Assembly (NCBI RefSeq): GCF_001685355.1
Contig: NZ_CP016438.1
Coordinates: 6,758,001-6,822,000 of the forward strand
DNA length: 64,000 bases
Source: Streptomyces lincolnensis
Lineage (GTDB): Bacteria; Actinomycetota; Actinomycetes; Streptomycetales; Streptomycetaceae
Direction of reading: 5' to 3'
The notes under the pieces: generated by a model
What the model was told of the DNA's origin: nothing
Seen by the model: the letters and a program-made list of their open reading frames with translations, nothing else
The model's database searches: none
Position numbers and translations under genes: made by a program
Shown here: one piece after another, positions 9,623 through 18,897 of the stretch
Layout of the letters: every line of letters starts with the position of its first letter
Numbering within the stretch: position 1 is the stretch's first letter

Positions 9623-10114
9623 GTGCACGAAGACGGAAACGGCGGGGGACGCCGGGTCGGGGCCGCGGCGTCGGCGAGTGGTGCGGACGAGGAGTACCTG
9701 TCCCTGGAGCGCGAGTTGACGGTTCTGCTGCGCCGCGCGCGGGCCAGCCAGGGCGAGATGGCCCGCGAGGTCCACCCCGACCTGGAGTCCGCCGCCTACG
9801 GCCTGCTCGTCCGCCTCGACGAGTGCGGCCGCCAGCGCGCCACCGAGCTCGCCGCCTACATCGGCGTCGGCAAGGCCACCATGTCCCGCCAGCTGCGCGC
9901 CCTGGAGTCCCTGGGCCTGGTCGCCCGCGAACCCGACCCCGCCGACGGCCGCGCCTGGCTGGTCCACCTCACCGACGAGGGCCGCCACCGCGTCGGCAAG
10001 GTCCGCGAGGCCCGCCGCGGCCGGTACGTGAGTCAGCTCGCCCACTGGGACCGCCGGGAGGTCGCCGAACTGGCCCGGCTGCTCCATCAGCTGAACCGCG
10101 GCATGGAGAAGTAG
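9623..10114 (+). CDS. MarR-family transcriptional regulator
   Basis: Regulator of 163 residues. The winged helix-turn-helix is clear: ATELAAYIGVGKATMSRQLR as the recognition unit and GLVAREPDPADGRAWLVHLT as the wing, between long helices used for dimer formation. The GTG at 9623 follows GGCAGGGA. No target gene is divergently placed: the next gene converges on it and the previous one ends in a terminator, so its regulon cannot be guessed from context. Confidence 0.9.
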   Translation: MHEDGNGGGRRVGAAASASGADEEYLSLERELTVLLRRARASQGEMAREVHPDLESAAYGLLVRLDECGRQRATELAAYIGVGKATMSRQLRALESLGLVAREPDPADGRAWLVHLTDEGRHRVGKVREARRGRYVSQLAHWDRREVAELARLLHQLNRGMEK

Positions 10115-10167
10115 CCGGCGCGCTCTCACCTCGCCGGTCGGATGCGTACGGCGCGGCGCGCCCCGGG

Positions 10168-11460
10168 TCACAGGAGCGCCGCGAACACCAGCGCCGCCGA
10201 CCCCGCCGTCCCGGCCGCGGTCCACAGCACCCAGCGGCGGCCCGCGCCCAGGGCCAGTGCCGCCACCGTCATGCCCGCCAGCATCTCGCTCACCACGGCG
10301 AGCGCGGTCGCCCCGGACAGGAAGGTCCCGCGGGTGCTCGCCCGTTCGGCGAGGTCCACCTGCCGCAGGTTCTCGTCCACGAGCCCGCCCCAGTCGTCCG
10401 GAGCGGACCGCAGCGCGGCCATCGCCGCCGCGTCGACGTCGTCCTCGGCGCCCGGGAGCCGTCCCATGTGAGCGGCGATCTTCTCGATGTGCGTCGCGAT
10501 CCCCCTCTCGGTCACGGCGACCGTCCGCTCGTGCCGCGCGTCCTCGGCACTGGTCCCGGTGTCGAGCGCGGCCAGCTCGCGGGCGGTCGCGCGCAGGTGC
10601 CCGAGGACGGCCTCCTCCTGGGCCGCCAGGAGGAACGCGGTCCGCTGTCCGCCCGCCGCGATCGACGTGGTGGTACGGACCGCCTTGCGCGCCGCCTCCG
10701 CCTGGGCCCGCTGTTCCACGCTCGCCGCGACGACCTGCCCGAGCGGCAGAAGCAGCAGCAGCGCGGAGACCGCCAGGTGAAGGGTCACGGTGCCGCGGTG
10801 GGCGGACGCCGTGGCCGGCTGCGGCAGCAGTTCCAGCTTCCGGAGCACACGGCCGCCCGGGGGCCCGGACGTCCCGCGCCGCCACCTACGCGGTCGCAGG
10901 ACGACAGCGGCCAGGACGGCCACGAGTACGGTCGCGCCCGCGCCCCCTGCCGCGATCAAGCCCCAGGTCACCCTGCGGTCACCGGAGCGCAGCGTCGCGT
11001 CCGGGTCGAGGGCGTACAGCTCCGGCGACCGACGCTGTACGTCGGACAGGCGCCGGGGCAGGTCGTAGCCGAGGCGCTGGTGGCGGTAGCGGTCGGTGGC
11101 CAGGACCGGGGAGGCGCCCTCGGCGGTGCGCAGGCCGAAGGCGGTCTGCGCGGCGAGCCGGTACTCGGACGCCGCGAGCCTGCCGTCGCCCCGCAGTGGC
11201 CCGAGCGCGTCCGCCCGCGCCTGGGCGACGGCCACCTCGAAGGCGAGCGGGGCCTCGTCGCCGTAGACGAAGCGGATGTCCTCCAGGACGGCGCCCTGGC
11301 GGCGGACGTCCTGCCGTACGGCCTCCTGGTAGGTCCCGGAGGCCTCGCTGAACTGGAGGGTGGCGAGCAGCGTGGCCAGGGTGACGACGCAGATCAGCGC
11401 GATCTGCACCCGGATGCGGACGCTCAGCCTCCGTACCGGATGTGTCGGAGCGGTGCTCAT
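10168..11460 (-). CDS. multi-pass membrane protein with two extracytoplasmic helical domains
   Basis: Protein of 430 residues, family not recognised. A helix at about 17-38 is followed by a helical outside domain (about 40-165), a helix at about 167-188, a basic Arg/Pro-rich cytoplasmic link, a further helix near 229-247, a second helical domain (about 250-375) and two C-terminal helices. The layout recalls the sensor part of chemoreceptors or kinases, but no signalling output domain is present. The start codon overlaps the stop of the lipoprotein gene (ATGA), so the two are coupled and may work together at the membrane. Confidence 0.6.
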   Translation of the reverse strand: MSTAPTHPVRRLSVRIRVQIALICVVTLATLLATLQFSEASGTYQEAVRQDVRRQGAVLEDIRFVYGDEAPLAFEVAVAQARADALGPLRGDGRLAASEYRLAAQTAFGLRTAEGASPVLATDRYRHQRLGYDLPRRLSDVQRRSPELYALDPDATLRSGDRRVTWGLIAAGGAGATVLVAVLAAVVLRPRRWRRGTSGPPGGRVLRKLELLPQPATASAHRGTVTLHLAVSALLLLLPLGQVVAASVEQRAQAEAARKAVRTTTSIAAGGQRTAFLLAAQEEAVLGHLRATARELAALDTGTSAEDARHERTVAVTERGIATHIEKIAAHMGRLPGAEDDVDAAAMAALRSAPDDWGGLVDENLRQVDLAERASTRGTFLSGATALAVVSEMLAGMTVAALALGAGRRWVLWTAAGTAGSAALVFAALL

Positions 11461-12050
11461 GGCGACTGCCGTCGCAGTGTGAGCCGTACGCCGTCCTCAC
11501 CCATGAGGGCCAGGACGTCCTCGGACGGCAGCGACCAGGTGTGCCGCTCGGGGGTGAGCTCTCCGGGCCTGTCGGTGTAGTTGCCCGCCGGGTCGCCTGG
11601 GTCCTCCCGGGAGATCGTGTACCGGGTGGGTTCCAGCAGCAGCGTGTCGCCGTCGGCGGTCGCGGTGCCCTCCGCGGCGAGGGTGATCTGCGCGACGCCC
11701 TCCGGTGTGGGGGTGGCGAGGATGCCGGCGTAGAGGTACCGGCCGTCGGCCGTGAAGCGGTAGGCGATGGTCCCCGTGCCCTCGTTGCTCTCCCACGCGC
11801 CCACGAGCGGGCGCGGCAGCGCGGAGTCCTCGACGGGATCCTCAACGGGGTCCTCGGGCGCGTCCGTTGCGGCGACCGTCGGGGAGGTCTTCGGGGCGGC
11901 CGGCGGAGTGGTCGTCGCCCGCGCCGACGGGGGTGTCCACGCGGAATCGTCCTCCGAGGAACACGCTGTGAGGCTCACGAGCAGCAGCGTTACGACGGTG
12001 ACGGCCGCCCTGCGGAATGTGAGCAAGGGACGCTCGCGGTTTCCGGGCAT
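11457..12050 (-). CDS. secreted lipoprotein of unknown function
   Basis: Lipoprotein of 197 residues. A basic N-terminus and a hydrophobic stretch end in the lipobox LLVSLTAC, followed by a Ser/Thr/Pro/Ala-rich tether. The globular part (from about residue 78) starts LVGAWESNEGTGTIAYRFTADGRYLYAG, a lipocalin-like or calycin-like beta pattern often seen in small Streptomyces lipoproteins. The ATG at 12050 has a good ribosome site (GGAAGGAG); an upstream in-frame start would put an Arg-rich extension before the signal peptide and is rejected. First gene of the pair with the downstream membrane protein. Confidence 0.75.
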   Translation of the reverse strand: MPGNRERPLLTFRRAAVTVVTLLLVSLTACSSEDDSAWTPPSARATTTPPAAPKTSPTVAATDAPEDPVEDPVEDSALPRPLVGAWESNEGTGTIAYRFTADGRYLYAGILATPTPEGVAQITLAAEGTATADGDTLLLEPTRYTISREDPGDPAGNYTDRPGELTPERHTWSLPSEDVLALMGEDGVRLTLRRQSP

Positions 12051-12215
12051 TCCGGATCTCCTTCCCCCGTGGAGCGCTCCCCTCACCCAACTACCCCTGG
12101 AAAACGCCCTTTTGAGTGCTCCACGGTAGATTGCCGCCCTTTGGTGCGCCTCAGGGAATTCCCTAGGGTTATCGGGGAGCCGCACCCCGGGGTGATTCCG
12201 GAACAGGGAGCCGAC

Positions 12216-13049
12216 ATGTCACAGGCGAAGCCGCTCGATCCCGCGTCCATGGCCGAGTTCTACGGCGCGGAGTTGCGCCGGAGGCGCGAGGAGGCGGGGC
12301 TCTCGCAGAGCGGGCTGGGGGAGCTCGTGTTCTGTTCGGGGTCGTATGTGGGACAGATGGAAATGGCTGTGCGTAGGCCGCAGGTGGAGCTGTCCGCGCA
12401 GATCGACGTGGTCCTGAAGACCGACGGGTTCTTCCGGCGGCTGTGCGAGGCCATGCTCAGGTCGTCCAAGTTCGCCGACTACTTCGTGGCCGCAGCCGAA
12501 CTGGAGCAACGGGCCGAGACCATCTGCAACTTCGCCACGGCGGTTGTCCCCGGCCTGTTGCAGACCGCGGAGTTCACCCGTGCCCTTGTCCGGACGGCCC
12601 GGCCTAGGGTCGATCCGGAGGAGGCCGAACGGCGTGTTACCGCGCGGCAGGAACGGGCGCACGCGCTGCTGAAGGACCCGGCCGCACCCGACCTGTGGTT
12701 CATCATCCACGAGGCGGCGCTGCACACGACGGTTGGCGGGAACCAGGTGATGCGCGACCAGTTGGAGCACATTGCCGAGGTGGCCCGCAGCGACCGGGCC
12801 GTCATCCAGGTGATGCCGTTCTCGGCGGGGTTGAGCCCGCTCCTGTACGGGACCACAACCCCCATGACCTTCGCCGACGAACCGCCCGTCGTGTACACCG
12901 AGGGCGCCTACTCAGGGCAGTTGATCGACGATCCGGCAGTGGTCGCGAGCTGCACCAAGTCCTACGATCTGGCCAGGGCTGCCGCCTTGTCCACGCAGGC
13001 GTCCCTGGCCTTCATCGACCGGCTTATGAAAGAGAACCGCACACCATGA
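12216..13049 (+). CDS. XRE-type regulator with DUF5753 ligand-like domain
   Basis: Regulator of 277 residues of the large Streptomyces family that pairs with small DUF397 proteins. The N-terminal helix-turn-helix reads LRRRREEAGLSQSGLGELVF followed by SGSYVGQME; the C-terminal 180 residues are DUF5753 (VVPGLLQTAEFTRALV, ADEPPVVYTEGAYSG). ATG at 12216 with CAGGGAG. Its stop overlaps the start of the DUF397 gene, so the two are made together, as is usual. Such pairs are thought to act in development and secondary metabolism; the specific role here is unknown. Confidence 0.93.
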   Translation: MSQAKPLDPASMAEFYGAELRRRREEAGLSQSGLGELVFCSGSYVGQMEMAVRRPQVELSAQIDVVLKTDGFFRRLCEAMLRSSKFADYFVAAAELEQRAETICNFATAVVPGLLQTAEFTRALVRTARPRVDPEEAERRVTARQERAHALLKDPAAPDLWFIIHEAALHTTVGGNQVMRDQLEHIAEVARSDRAVIQVMPFSAGLSPLLYGTTTPMTFADEPPVVYTEGAYSGQLIDDPAVVASCTKSYDLARAAALSTQASLAFIDRLMKENRTP

Positions 13050-13249
13050 ATCGTCCGCAGGACCTACATTCCGCCCGTTGGCGCACGTCGTCGTACAGTA
13101 ACGCGGACGGCGGAGACTGCGTCGAAGTCGCCGACAACCTCCCCAGCCTCGTCCCCGTCCGCGACAGCAAGACCCCCGGCGGGCCCGTGCTCCTCGTCTC
13201 CGCCGACGCTTGGACGTCATTCATAGCCCGGCTCCCGGAACGGGGCTAA
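13046..13249 (+). CDS. DUF397 protein, partner of the upstream XRE regulator
   Basis: Small acidic protein of 67 residues with the DUF397 signature: ARWRTSSYSNADGGDCVEVA at the start and VRDSKTPGGPVLLVSADAW at the end. Coupled to the regulator by an ATGA overlap. DUF397 proteins act as partners of the neighbouring XRE regulator in several Streptomyces pairs. Confidence 0.93.
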   Translation: MNRPQDLHSARWRTSSYSNADGGDCVEVADNLPSLVPVRDSKTPGGPVLLVSADAWTSFIARLPERG

Positions 13250-13254
13250 AGGCC

Positions 13255-13393
13255 ATGAACCGCGCGCTGCGTCGAAGTCGCCGACAACCTCCCCGGCCTC
13301 ACCCCCGTCCGCGACAGCAAGACCCCCGGAGGCCCCGTACTCCTCCTCTCCACCGACGCCTGGACGGCGTTCATTCGGGCCGCCCTGAAGTAA
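13255..13393 (+). pseudogene. internally deleted DUF397 duplicate
   Basis: Starting 6 bp after the intact DUF397 gene, ATGAACCGC (the expected MNR start) is followed at once by the second half of a DUF397 gene in another frame. From 13268 that frame reads CVEVADNLPGLTPVRDSK and TPGGPVLLLSTDAWTAFIRA to a TAA at 13391-13393, nearly the same as the intact neighbour. About 20 codons, including the conserved WRTSSYS region, are gone and the frame is shifted. It is therefore a decayed tandem copy. A frameshift rescue is unlikely because the conserved N-terminal half is absent. Confidence 0.8.
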
Positions 13394-13394
13394 C

Positions 13395-14183
13395 TCAGAA
13401 CTCCACGTGCACAACCGTCGCGTCGTCGTGCGTCTTGCTGCGGCCGAGGTACGTGCGGGTCGACGCGTCCGCCCGTTCCAGCTCCCGTACGCGGTCCACG
13501 AGGGCCTGCGCGCCCTCCTTGCGGACGAAGGTGAAGCAGTCCCGCCAGTCGCCCTCGTGGAACTTCTCGACCCAGCGGGTGGCGCCGTCGGTGAGGGCGG
13601 TGAGGGCGCGGACGTCGGAGCGGGGGAGCCGGCCGGTCACCGCGCGGGTGGCGACGGTCGGGTCGGCCGCCGCCGTGAAGAAGCCGCCCTCCTTGTTGCG
13701 GAGGGTGGAGTCGATCAGGGCGTCGGTGGTGAGGGCGGAGCGGGGCAGGCGGGCGAGGCGGTCGTCGAGGTGGGCGGTGATCGTGCCGTCCGGTGACTCC
13801 ACCAGGAGTGCGGAGTCCGAGAGGATCAGGTACTCGACGGCCTCGGTGGACCACCGGGCCAAGATCACCGTGGCTTGCGGGGTGCGTGGGTGAGAAAGGT
13901 CACAAGAGGATTGATGGGCCTCGGCTGTTCGAAGAATCGCCCGTGAGAGGATCTCCGGAAGAGGAAGATCTCGGGAGGAAACGGAAAGTTCGGTCAGGGC
14001 CCCGCCGAGCCGGGCGGTGAACCAGGGGACCGAATGCAGACACCCGGTTTCGCCTCTCGGGGGTGTCACCCCGTCCAGGACGACGAGCGCTCCGCCCAGT
14101 CCGGAGGCCGGAAGGGCGACGCTCGCGAAGTCCTCGTTGGGGCGGAGCCGCTCGCCGGGCTCCGAAACAAGTTCCGTACGCAT
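13395..14183 (-). CDS. PP2C-like serine/threonine phosphatase family protein
   Basis: Protein of 262 residues with a PP2C-like pattern: PNEDFASVAL near the start (the position of RNQDA in PP2C), VVLDGVTPP (metal-binding Asp-Gly), ALTDGATRWVEKF and the closing THDDATVVHVEF. All four places that hold the metal-binding acids of PP2C have an Asp. The sequence is short and diverged between them, so a catalytic role is likely but not certain. The ATG at 14183 fits the fold; a start 16 codons earlier is possible. It ends 1 bp from the DUF397 remnant on the other strand. Confidence 0.7.
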   Translation of the reverse strand: MRTELVSEPGERLRPNEDFASVALPASGLGGALVVLDGVTPPRGETGCLHSVPWFTARLGGALTELSVSSRDLPLPEILSRAILRTAEAHQSSCDLSHPRTPQATVILARWSTEAVEYLILSDSALLVESPDGTITAHLDDRLARLPRSALTTDALIDSTLRNKEGGFFTAAADPTVATRAVTGRLPRSDVRALTALTDGATRWVEKFHEGDWRDCFTFVRKEGAQALVDRVRELERADASTRTYLGRSKTHDDATVVHVEF

Positions 14184-14536
14184 CCGGCCAGTCTGCACGA
14201 GCCCTTCACAAGCACCGCGAAAGGCTGGCATCCGTCGCGGATTTGGCCCACCCGCGCAGGTCAGACGCCGGGTTTGAGGTGGAATCGTTGGCTCCGGGAA
14301 GACGTGGCGGCGAATACTGCCACCGCCCGCCTCCGACGTCCAACCGGCCCGCCGTGCAAGGTTGGTGCACGGGCCAGAGGAACTTGCCCGCCAACTCCCG
14401 TCCGATGTTCACTCCTTCGGGTGGCGGGTCTGGTGATGCGCGACCGCCGCCCACCGGCACTGGGAGGGTCGGGAACGCACCGGGTGTATGCACCAGTTGG
14501 CCCCGAAAGATGGGGTGATGGGGCGTCACCCGGGCC
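14184..14536. other. non-coding gap between the PP2C-like gene and the conservon
   Basis: Promoter region for two divergent transcripts. No gene, repeat or strong hairpin stands out; open frames in it have no ribosome site and an Arg/Pro-rich composition. Confidence 0.5.
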
Positions 14537-17311
14537 ATGAGTATTCACGAGTCAGGAATGCGAGCACCGGTGCAGAAGACGCGGCCTCGTCGTACGGGCA
14601 AGCAGGCGGCCTCCGGCCCAGGGGTGGAGCAGACACCCGGCACCGCCGACGTCCCGGTGGGCAGGGGCCGACCCACCCACGTACGCACCCGGCTGATTCT
14701 CGCCGTCACCGTCGTGGCCGCGGCCATCGCCGGAGCGGGTGTCCCCTCCCTCGTCACCGCCTCCGGGGACCTGCACGACGCCCAGGACCTGGTCACCCTC
14801 GCCGAGCAGACCCAGGACGCGCTCGCCCTCGCCCACTCGCTCGCCGACGAGCGCGACGAGGTCACCTCCTACATCGCGGCCGGGCGGCCCAAGTCCAAGG
14901 CGCCCTCCGAGGACCGCGGCGCCCGCGTCGACCGGCAGGTGGAGGAACTCCAGGCCGACACCGACGCACCCGCCTCCCTGCGCGGAGAGCTGGACGGCAT
15001 CGCCGCCCTGCGCCGGGCCGCGCTCACCGGTAAGAGCAGCGCGCTGGAGGCCCACCAGGCCTACTCCGCCGCCATCACCGGTCTGCACGGCCTCGCCGAG
15101 CGGCTGGCCGAGCGGATGCCCCCGCGCGCGGGCGACGGCACGCACGCCCTCGCCGAACTGGACTCCGCCGTCCAGCAGGCCGCCGCGGCCCGCGGGCTCC
15201 TGCTCGCCGCCCTCAACGTGCCGACGACCACCCAGACCGTGATCAACCCGGTCACCGGCCTGGCGGCCACCGAGGAAGTCTCCTCGGACGCCGACACCAA
15301 GCAGCGCGACGCCCTCAGCGCCGCCGCCCAGCAGGCCCGGCTGCGCTCCGACGCCGCCCTCGCCGACTTCCAGGACTCCGCGCCCAAGGCCGCCGTCGCG
15401 TCGTACGACTCCACGGTCACCGGCCCGGGGGTCAACTCCGCCGAGAAATACCTCGCCTCCCTGACCGACCAGCCGACCCTGGGCGACAGCGAGCTCGGCA
15501 CCGGCACCGGCAAGCTCGACGAGGCGCTGTCCGCCCGGATCGACGCCATGCGCGGGGCCGAGGCCGCCCTGTACGAGCGCCAGGTCAAGGAACTCGCCCA
15601 GCTGCGCGACGACGAGGTCACCGCGCTGGAGATCCGCGTCGCCCTCCTCGGCGCCCTCATGCTGCTCGCCGTCGGCATCGCCACCGCCATGGCCCGCACC
15701 CTCACCCAGCCGCTGTCCGTCCTGCGCCGCGGCTCGGCCCGGCTCGCCGGCGCGGAGGACCCCGGCGCCGAGGAACCCGTCACCTTCACCGGCCGCAACG
15801 ACGAGTTCGCCCAGGTCGTCCGCTCCGTCAACGCCCTGCACGCGCACGCCGCCGCCCTCGCCGAGCGCGTCACCACCCTGGAGGCCGACCGCAAGCACCT
15901 GGTCGGCCAGCGGCAGAAGATGGCGGACGCCCGCGAGCAGCTCAAGGCCGAACTCGCCGACTCCGCCGCCCAGTTGGAGAAGCTGCGCACCAGCATCTCG
16001 GCCACCTTCGTCAACCTCGCACTGCGCACCCTGGGCCTGGTGGAGCGGCAACTCGCCGTCATCGAGGGCCTGGAGGAGCGCGAGCAGGACCCGGAGCGGC
16101 TCGCCACCCTCTTCAAGCTCGACCACCTGGCCACCGTCATGCGCCGGCACAGCGAGAACCTCCTCGTCCTCGCCGGCACCGATCATGTCCAGCAGAGCGC
16201 GGGACCGGTCCCGCTCGTCGACGTCGTACGCGCCGCGGTCAGCGAGATCGAGCGCTACGACCGGGTGCGCATCGCCGCGCTGCCGCCGCACGCCCACGTG
16301 GCCGGCTTCGCCGCCGACGACCTCTCCCACCTGCTCGCCGAACTCATGGAGAACGCCACCTCGTTCTCACCGCCCGACCTGCCCGTCGAGGTCTCCGGCT
16401 GGCTCCTGGAGAGCGGAGAGGTGATGCTCTCCGTCCAGGACGAGGGCATCGGCATGACGCCCGACCGGCTCGACGAGCTCAACGCCCGCCTCGTCGGCTT
16501 CGACCCGGAGGCCCCGTACGAGGCCTACGGCAGCGGCGGCAACGGCAAGGGCCGCAAGAACGCCCAGGACGGTGAGGAAGGGCTCGGCCTCGGTCTGTAC
16601 GTGGTGGCCAGGCTGGCCCACCGGCTCGGGGTGCGCGTGCAGCTGCGCGAGCAGAAGCAGGGCGGTATCGCCGCCGTCGTGGTCCTTCCCAAGGGGCTCC
16701 TGGCCGCCGCGCCGTCCACCGCCGTCCCCGCCGCGTCCTCCGCCACCGGCGGCACGCACGGCTTCTCCTTCCCCGGCGCCGACGCCGAGGTCAACTCCAA
16801 CGTCCTCAACGGCCGTTCGACCGACGGTGATCCGTTCGTCGCGCTCGCGGAGAACGCCGTACGACGGTCGGAGGAGGCACAGCCGGAGGTCGAGGTCGAG
16901 GTCGAGGTCGAGGCCGAGCCGGAGGTGACGGCCGCCGAGACCACGATGGAGCTGCTGGCCCCGGTACCCGCGGCCGTCGAGGACGAAGCCGAAGCCGAGA
17001 CGGAGCACGGCCGTACCGCGGACGCCCCGGAGGAACTCGTCACCGACAAGGGCCTCCCCAAGCGCACGCCCAAGATCGCCGCACCCGTGTCCGCCCCGCG
17101 CCAGCGGAGCGGCAACGTCGACGCGGAAGCGCTCCGCCGCCGTCTGGGCGGCTTCCGCCGGGGGGCGGAGGCCGGCTATCGCGAGGTGGAGGCGGAGATC
17201 GCGGAACGGACCGGCGAGCACCAGGCTCCCGCCGGAGAACCCGCACCATCCGAAGCACCTGCATCATCCGAAGCAGCCACGGGGGGCACAGTCGAGGAGG
17301 CAAGCAGTTGA
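14537..17311 (+). CDS. conservon sensor kinase (CvnA-like) with nitrate/nitrite-sensing domain
   Basis: Membrane protein of 924 residues, first gene of a conservon. After a signal-anchor helix (about 50-72) comes a large extracytoplasmic helical domain of the NIT type (about 75-365), a second helix (about 368-388), HAMP, a dimer helix with LATVMRRHSENLLVLAG, and an ATP-binding domain with ELMENATSFSPP, DEGIGM and GLGLYVVARLAHRLG. The last 200 residues are a low-complexity acidic tail, including a run of Glu-Val pairs. In conservons this protein works with the next three gene products rather than with a response regulator. The start is not fixed by a good ribosome site. Confidence 0.9.
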   Translation: MSIHESGMRAPVQKTRPRRTGKQAASGPGVEQTPGTADVPVGRGRPTHVRTRLILAVTVVAAAIAGAGVPSLVTASGDLHDAQDLVTLAEQTQDALALAHSLADERDEVTSYIAAGRPKSKAPSEDRGARVDRQVEELQADTDAPASLRGELDGIAALRRAALTGKSSALEAHQAYSAAITGLHGLAERLAERMPPRAGDGTHALAELDSAVQQAAAARGLLLAALNVPTTTQTVINPVTGLAATEEVSSDADTKQRDALSAAAQQARLRSDAALADFQDSAPKAAVASYDSTVTGPGVNSAEKYLASLTDQPTLGDSELGTGTGKLDEALSARIDAMRGAEAALYERQVKELAQLRDDEVTALEIRVALLGALMLLAVGIATAMARTLTQPLSVLRRGSARLAGAEDPGAEEPVTFTGRNDEFAQVVRSVNALHAHAAALAERVTTLEADRKHLVGQRQKMADAREQLKAELADSAAQLEKLRTSISATFVNLALRTLGLVERQLAVIEGLEEREQDPERLATLFKLDHLATVMRRHSENLLVLAGTDHVQQSAGPVPLVDVVRAAVSEIERYDRVRIAALPPHAHVAGFAADDLSHLLAELMENATSFSPPDLPVEVSGWLLESGEVMLSVQDEGIGMTPDRLDELNARLVGFDPEAPYEAYGSGGNGKGRKNAQDGEEGLGLGLYVVARLAHRLGVRVQLREQKQGGIAAVVVLPKGLLAAAPSTAVPAASSATGGTHGFSFPGADAEVNSNVLNGRSTDGDPFVALAENAVRRSEEAQPEVEVEVEVEAEPEVTAAETTMELLAPVPAAVEDEAEAETEHGRTADAPEELVTDKGLPKRTPKIAAPVSAPRQRSGNVDAEALRRRLGGFRRGAEAGYREVEAEIAERTGEHQAPAGEPAPSEAPASSEAATGGTVEEASS

Positions 17312-17808
17312 CCGCGCCCAGTACCTTCGGACTGAGCCGTGAGGCCCGCAATCTTCACTTCCTGCTCACCAATCTGGTCGAGGAGGTGCCGGGCATCCAG
17401 TCGGTGGCCGTCGTCTCCTCCGACGGCCTGCTCCTGCTCTCCTCGGACTCCGAACGCAACGCGGAGGCCAGGGAACCGGGCAAGGGCAGGGGCAAGGGGC
17501 CACGCGGCTCCTCCGCCGACCTCGCCACCATCGTCTCGGGCATCGGCAGCCTGACCGTCGGCACCGCCAAGCTGATGGACTTCGGCCCGGTGAAGCACAC
17601 CATGGTCGCCATGGAGGACGGCAGCCTGTTCGTGATGGCGATCAGCGACGGCTCGCTGCTCGGCGTGCACGGCTCCGCCGACTGCGACATGAGCGTGGTG
17701 GCGTACCACATGGCCCTGTTCGTGGGCCGCGCCGGACACGTCCTGACGCCCGAACTCCGCAGTGAGCTGCGGCAGTCGCTGGAGAACGAGTCGGGGAGCA
17801 CCCGATGA
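17308..17808 (+). CDS. roadblock/LC7 protein of the conservon (CvnB-like)
   Basis: Roadblock/LC7-fold protein of 166 residues: NLHFLLTNLVEEVPGIQSVA, VVSSDGLLLLSS and LFVMAISDGSLLGVHG. A basic Gly/Lys-rich insert (about 52-65) is longer than usual. Starts with TTG at 17308 behind GAGGAGG and overlaps the kinase stop. In known conservons the roadblock protein forms a complex with the kinase and the GTPase, like an activator of small G-proteins. Confidence 0.93.
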   Translation: MTAPSTFGLSREARNLHFLLTNLVEEVPGIQSVAVVSSDGLLLLSSDSERNAEAREPGKGRGKGPRGSSADLATIVSGIGSLTVGTAKLMDFGPVKHTMVAMEDGSLFVMAISDGSLLGVHGSADCDMSVVAYHMALFVGRAGHVLTPELRSELRQSLENESGSTR

Positions 17809-18236
17809 CCGGAACGCCCAGTGCGGCCGGCGGCGTGCCGGACAGGCTCCCGGTGCGCGGCGCCGACCGCAAACCCGCCCGGGTCCGGCCCTACTCGCTC
17901 ACCGGAGGACGTACCCGCTTCGGGCACGTCCTCCTCGTCGAGACGTTCGTCGCCGCGCTCGAAGCGCCGGAGGAGCGCAAGGAGTTGGAGAATGGTTCCC
18001 TCACCTCCCGGGTCATGCCGGAGATGCAGGCCATCGTCGAACTCTGCCGCCGGATGCGCACGGTCGCGGAGATCGCCGCGCTGCTGAGGATGCCGCTCGG
18101 TGTGGTCCGGGTGCTCCTCAGCGACCTCGCGGACCAGGGAAGAATCCGCGTGTACGGAACAGGAACCGGTCACGGCACGGGCCGGCCGGACCGCGCTCTG
18201 CTGGAAAGGGTGCTCAGTGGACTCCGTCGTCTCTGA
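17805..18236 (+). CDS. DUF742 protein of the conservon (CvnC-like)
   Basis: Protein of 143 residues with the DUF742 core: VRPYSLTGGRTRFGHVLLVE, IVELCRRMRTVAEIAALLRM and PLGVVRVLLSDLADQGRI, which looks like a winged helix. It overlaps the genes on both sides (ATGA at its start, 20 bp at its end), so all four conservon proteins are made in step. Confidence 0.93.
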   Translation: MTGTPSAAGGVPDRLPVRGADRKPARVRPYSLTGGRTRFGHVLLVETFVAALEAPEERKELENGSLTSRVMPEMQAIVELCRRMRTVAEIAALLRMPLGVVRVLLSDLADQGRIRVYGTGTGHGTGRPDRALLERVLSGLRRL

Positions 18237-18858
18237 CGCCGCTCGTAGCGTCGTCTACCCGTTCGCCGAGGCCGAGGAGGACCTGAAGGCCTGGCAGACG
18301 GACCGCTCCCGCGCGCCCGTCGCCACCAAGATCGTGGTGGCGGGCGGCTTCGGTGTCGGCAAGACCACCCTGGTCACCACCGTCTCGGAGATCACGCCCC
18401 TGGAGACCGAGGCGCTGATGACCGAGGCGAGCGAGGAGCACGACGACCTCACCGCCACGCCCGCCAAGACGACCACCACCGTGGCCATGGACTTCGGCCG
18501 GCTCACGCTCGACGAGGACCTCGTGCTGTACCTCTTCGGTACGCCGGGCCAGGAGCGGTTCTGGTTCATGTGGGACGACCTGGTGCGCGGCGCGATCGGG
18601 GCGGTCGTGCTGGCCGACACCCGGCGGCTGAAGGACTGCTTCCCGGCGCTGGACTACTTCGAGAGCTGCGGAGTGCCGTACGTCGTCGCGGTCAACCACT
18701 TCGACGGCAGCGAGGTGTTCGAGCCGGACGACGTGCGCGAGGCCCTGACCGTCCCGAAGCACATACCTGTCATGATCATGGACGCTCGCCGGCGGATCTC
18801 GGCCATCGAGACCCTGCTGGCGCTCGTCGGCCACGCGCTCGACGAAACCCCAGAGTGA
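18217..18858 (+). CDS. small GTP/ATP-binding protein of the conservon (CvnD-like)
   Basis: Ras-like P-loop protein of 213 residues: Walker A GGFGVGKTTLV, switch II with DxxG replaced by YLFGTPGQERFWFMW, and VAVNHFDGS in place of the NKxD base-specificity motif, as is usual for conservon GTPases. GTG at 18217 with GGAAAGGG 6 bp upstream; it starts inside the DUF742 gene. Output protein of the conservon switch. Confidence 0.93.
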   Translation: MDSVVSDAARSVVYPFAEAEEDLKAWQTDRSRAPVATKIVVAGGFGVGKTTLVTTVSEITPLETEALMTEASEEHDDLTATPAKTTTTVAMDFGRLTLDEDLVLYLFGTPGQERFWFMWDDLVRGAIGAVVLADTRRLKDCFPALDYFESCGVPYVVAVNHFDGSEVFEPDDVREALTVPKHIPVMIMDARRRISAIETLLALVGHALDETPE

Positions 18859-18897
18859 CGACCCCTGAGTGACGCCTAGCTAGGAGCCAGCACCCGC

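Noticed and set aside
14552..16330. 592-codon minus-strand frame opposite the conservon kinase
   Set aside because: Gly/Val-rich shadow; the kinase frame is conserved and has HAMP and ATPase boxes.
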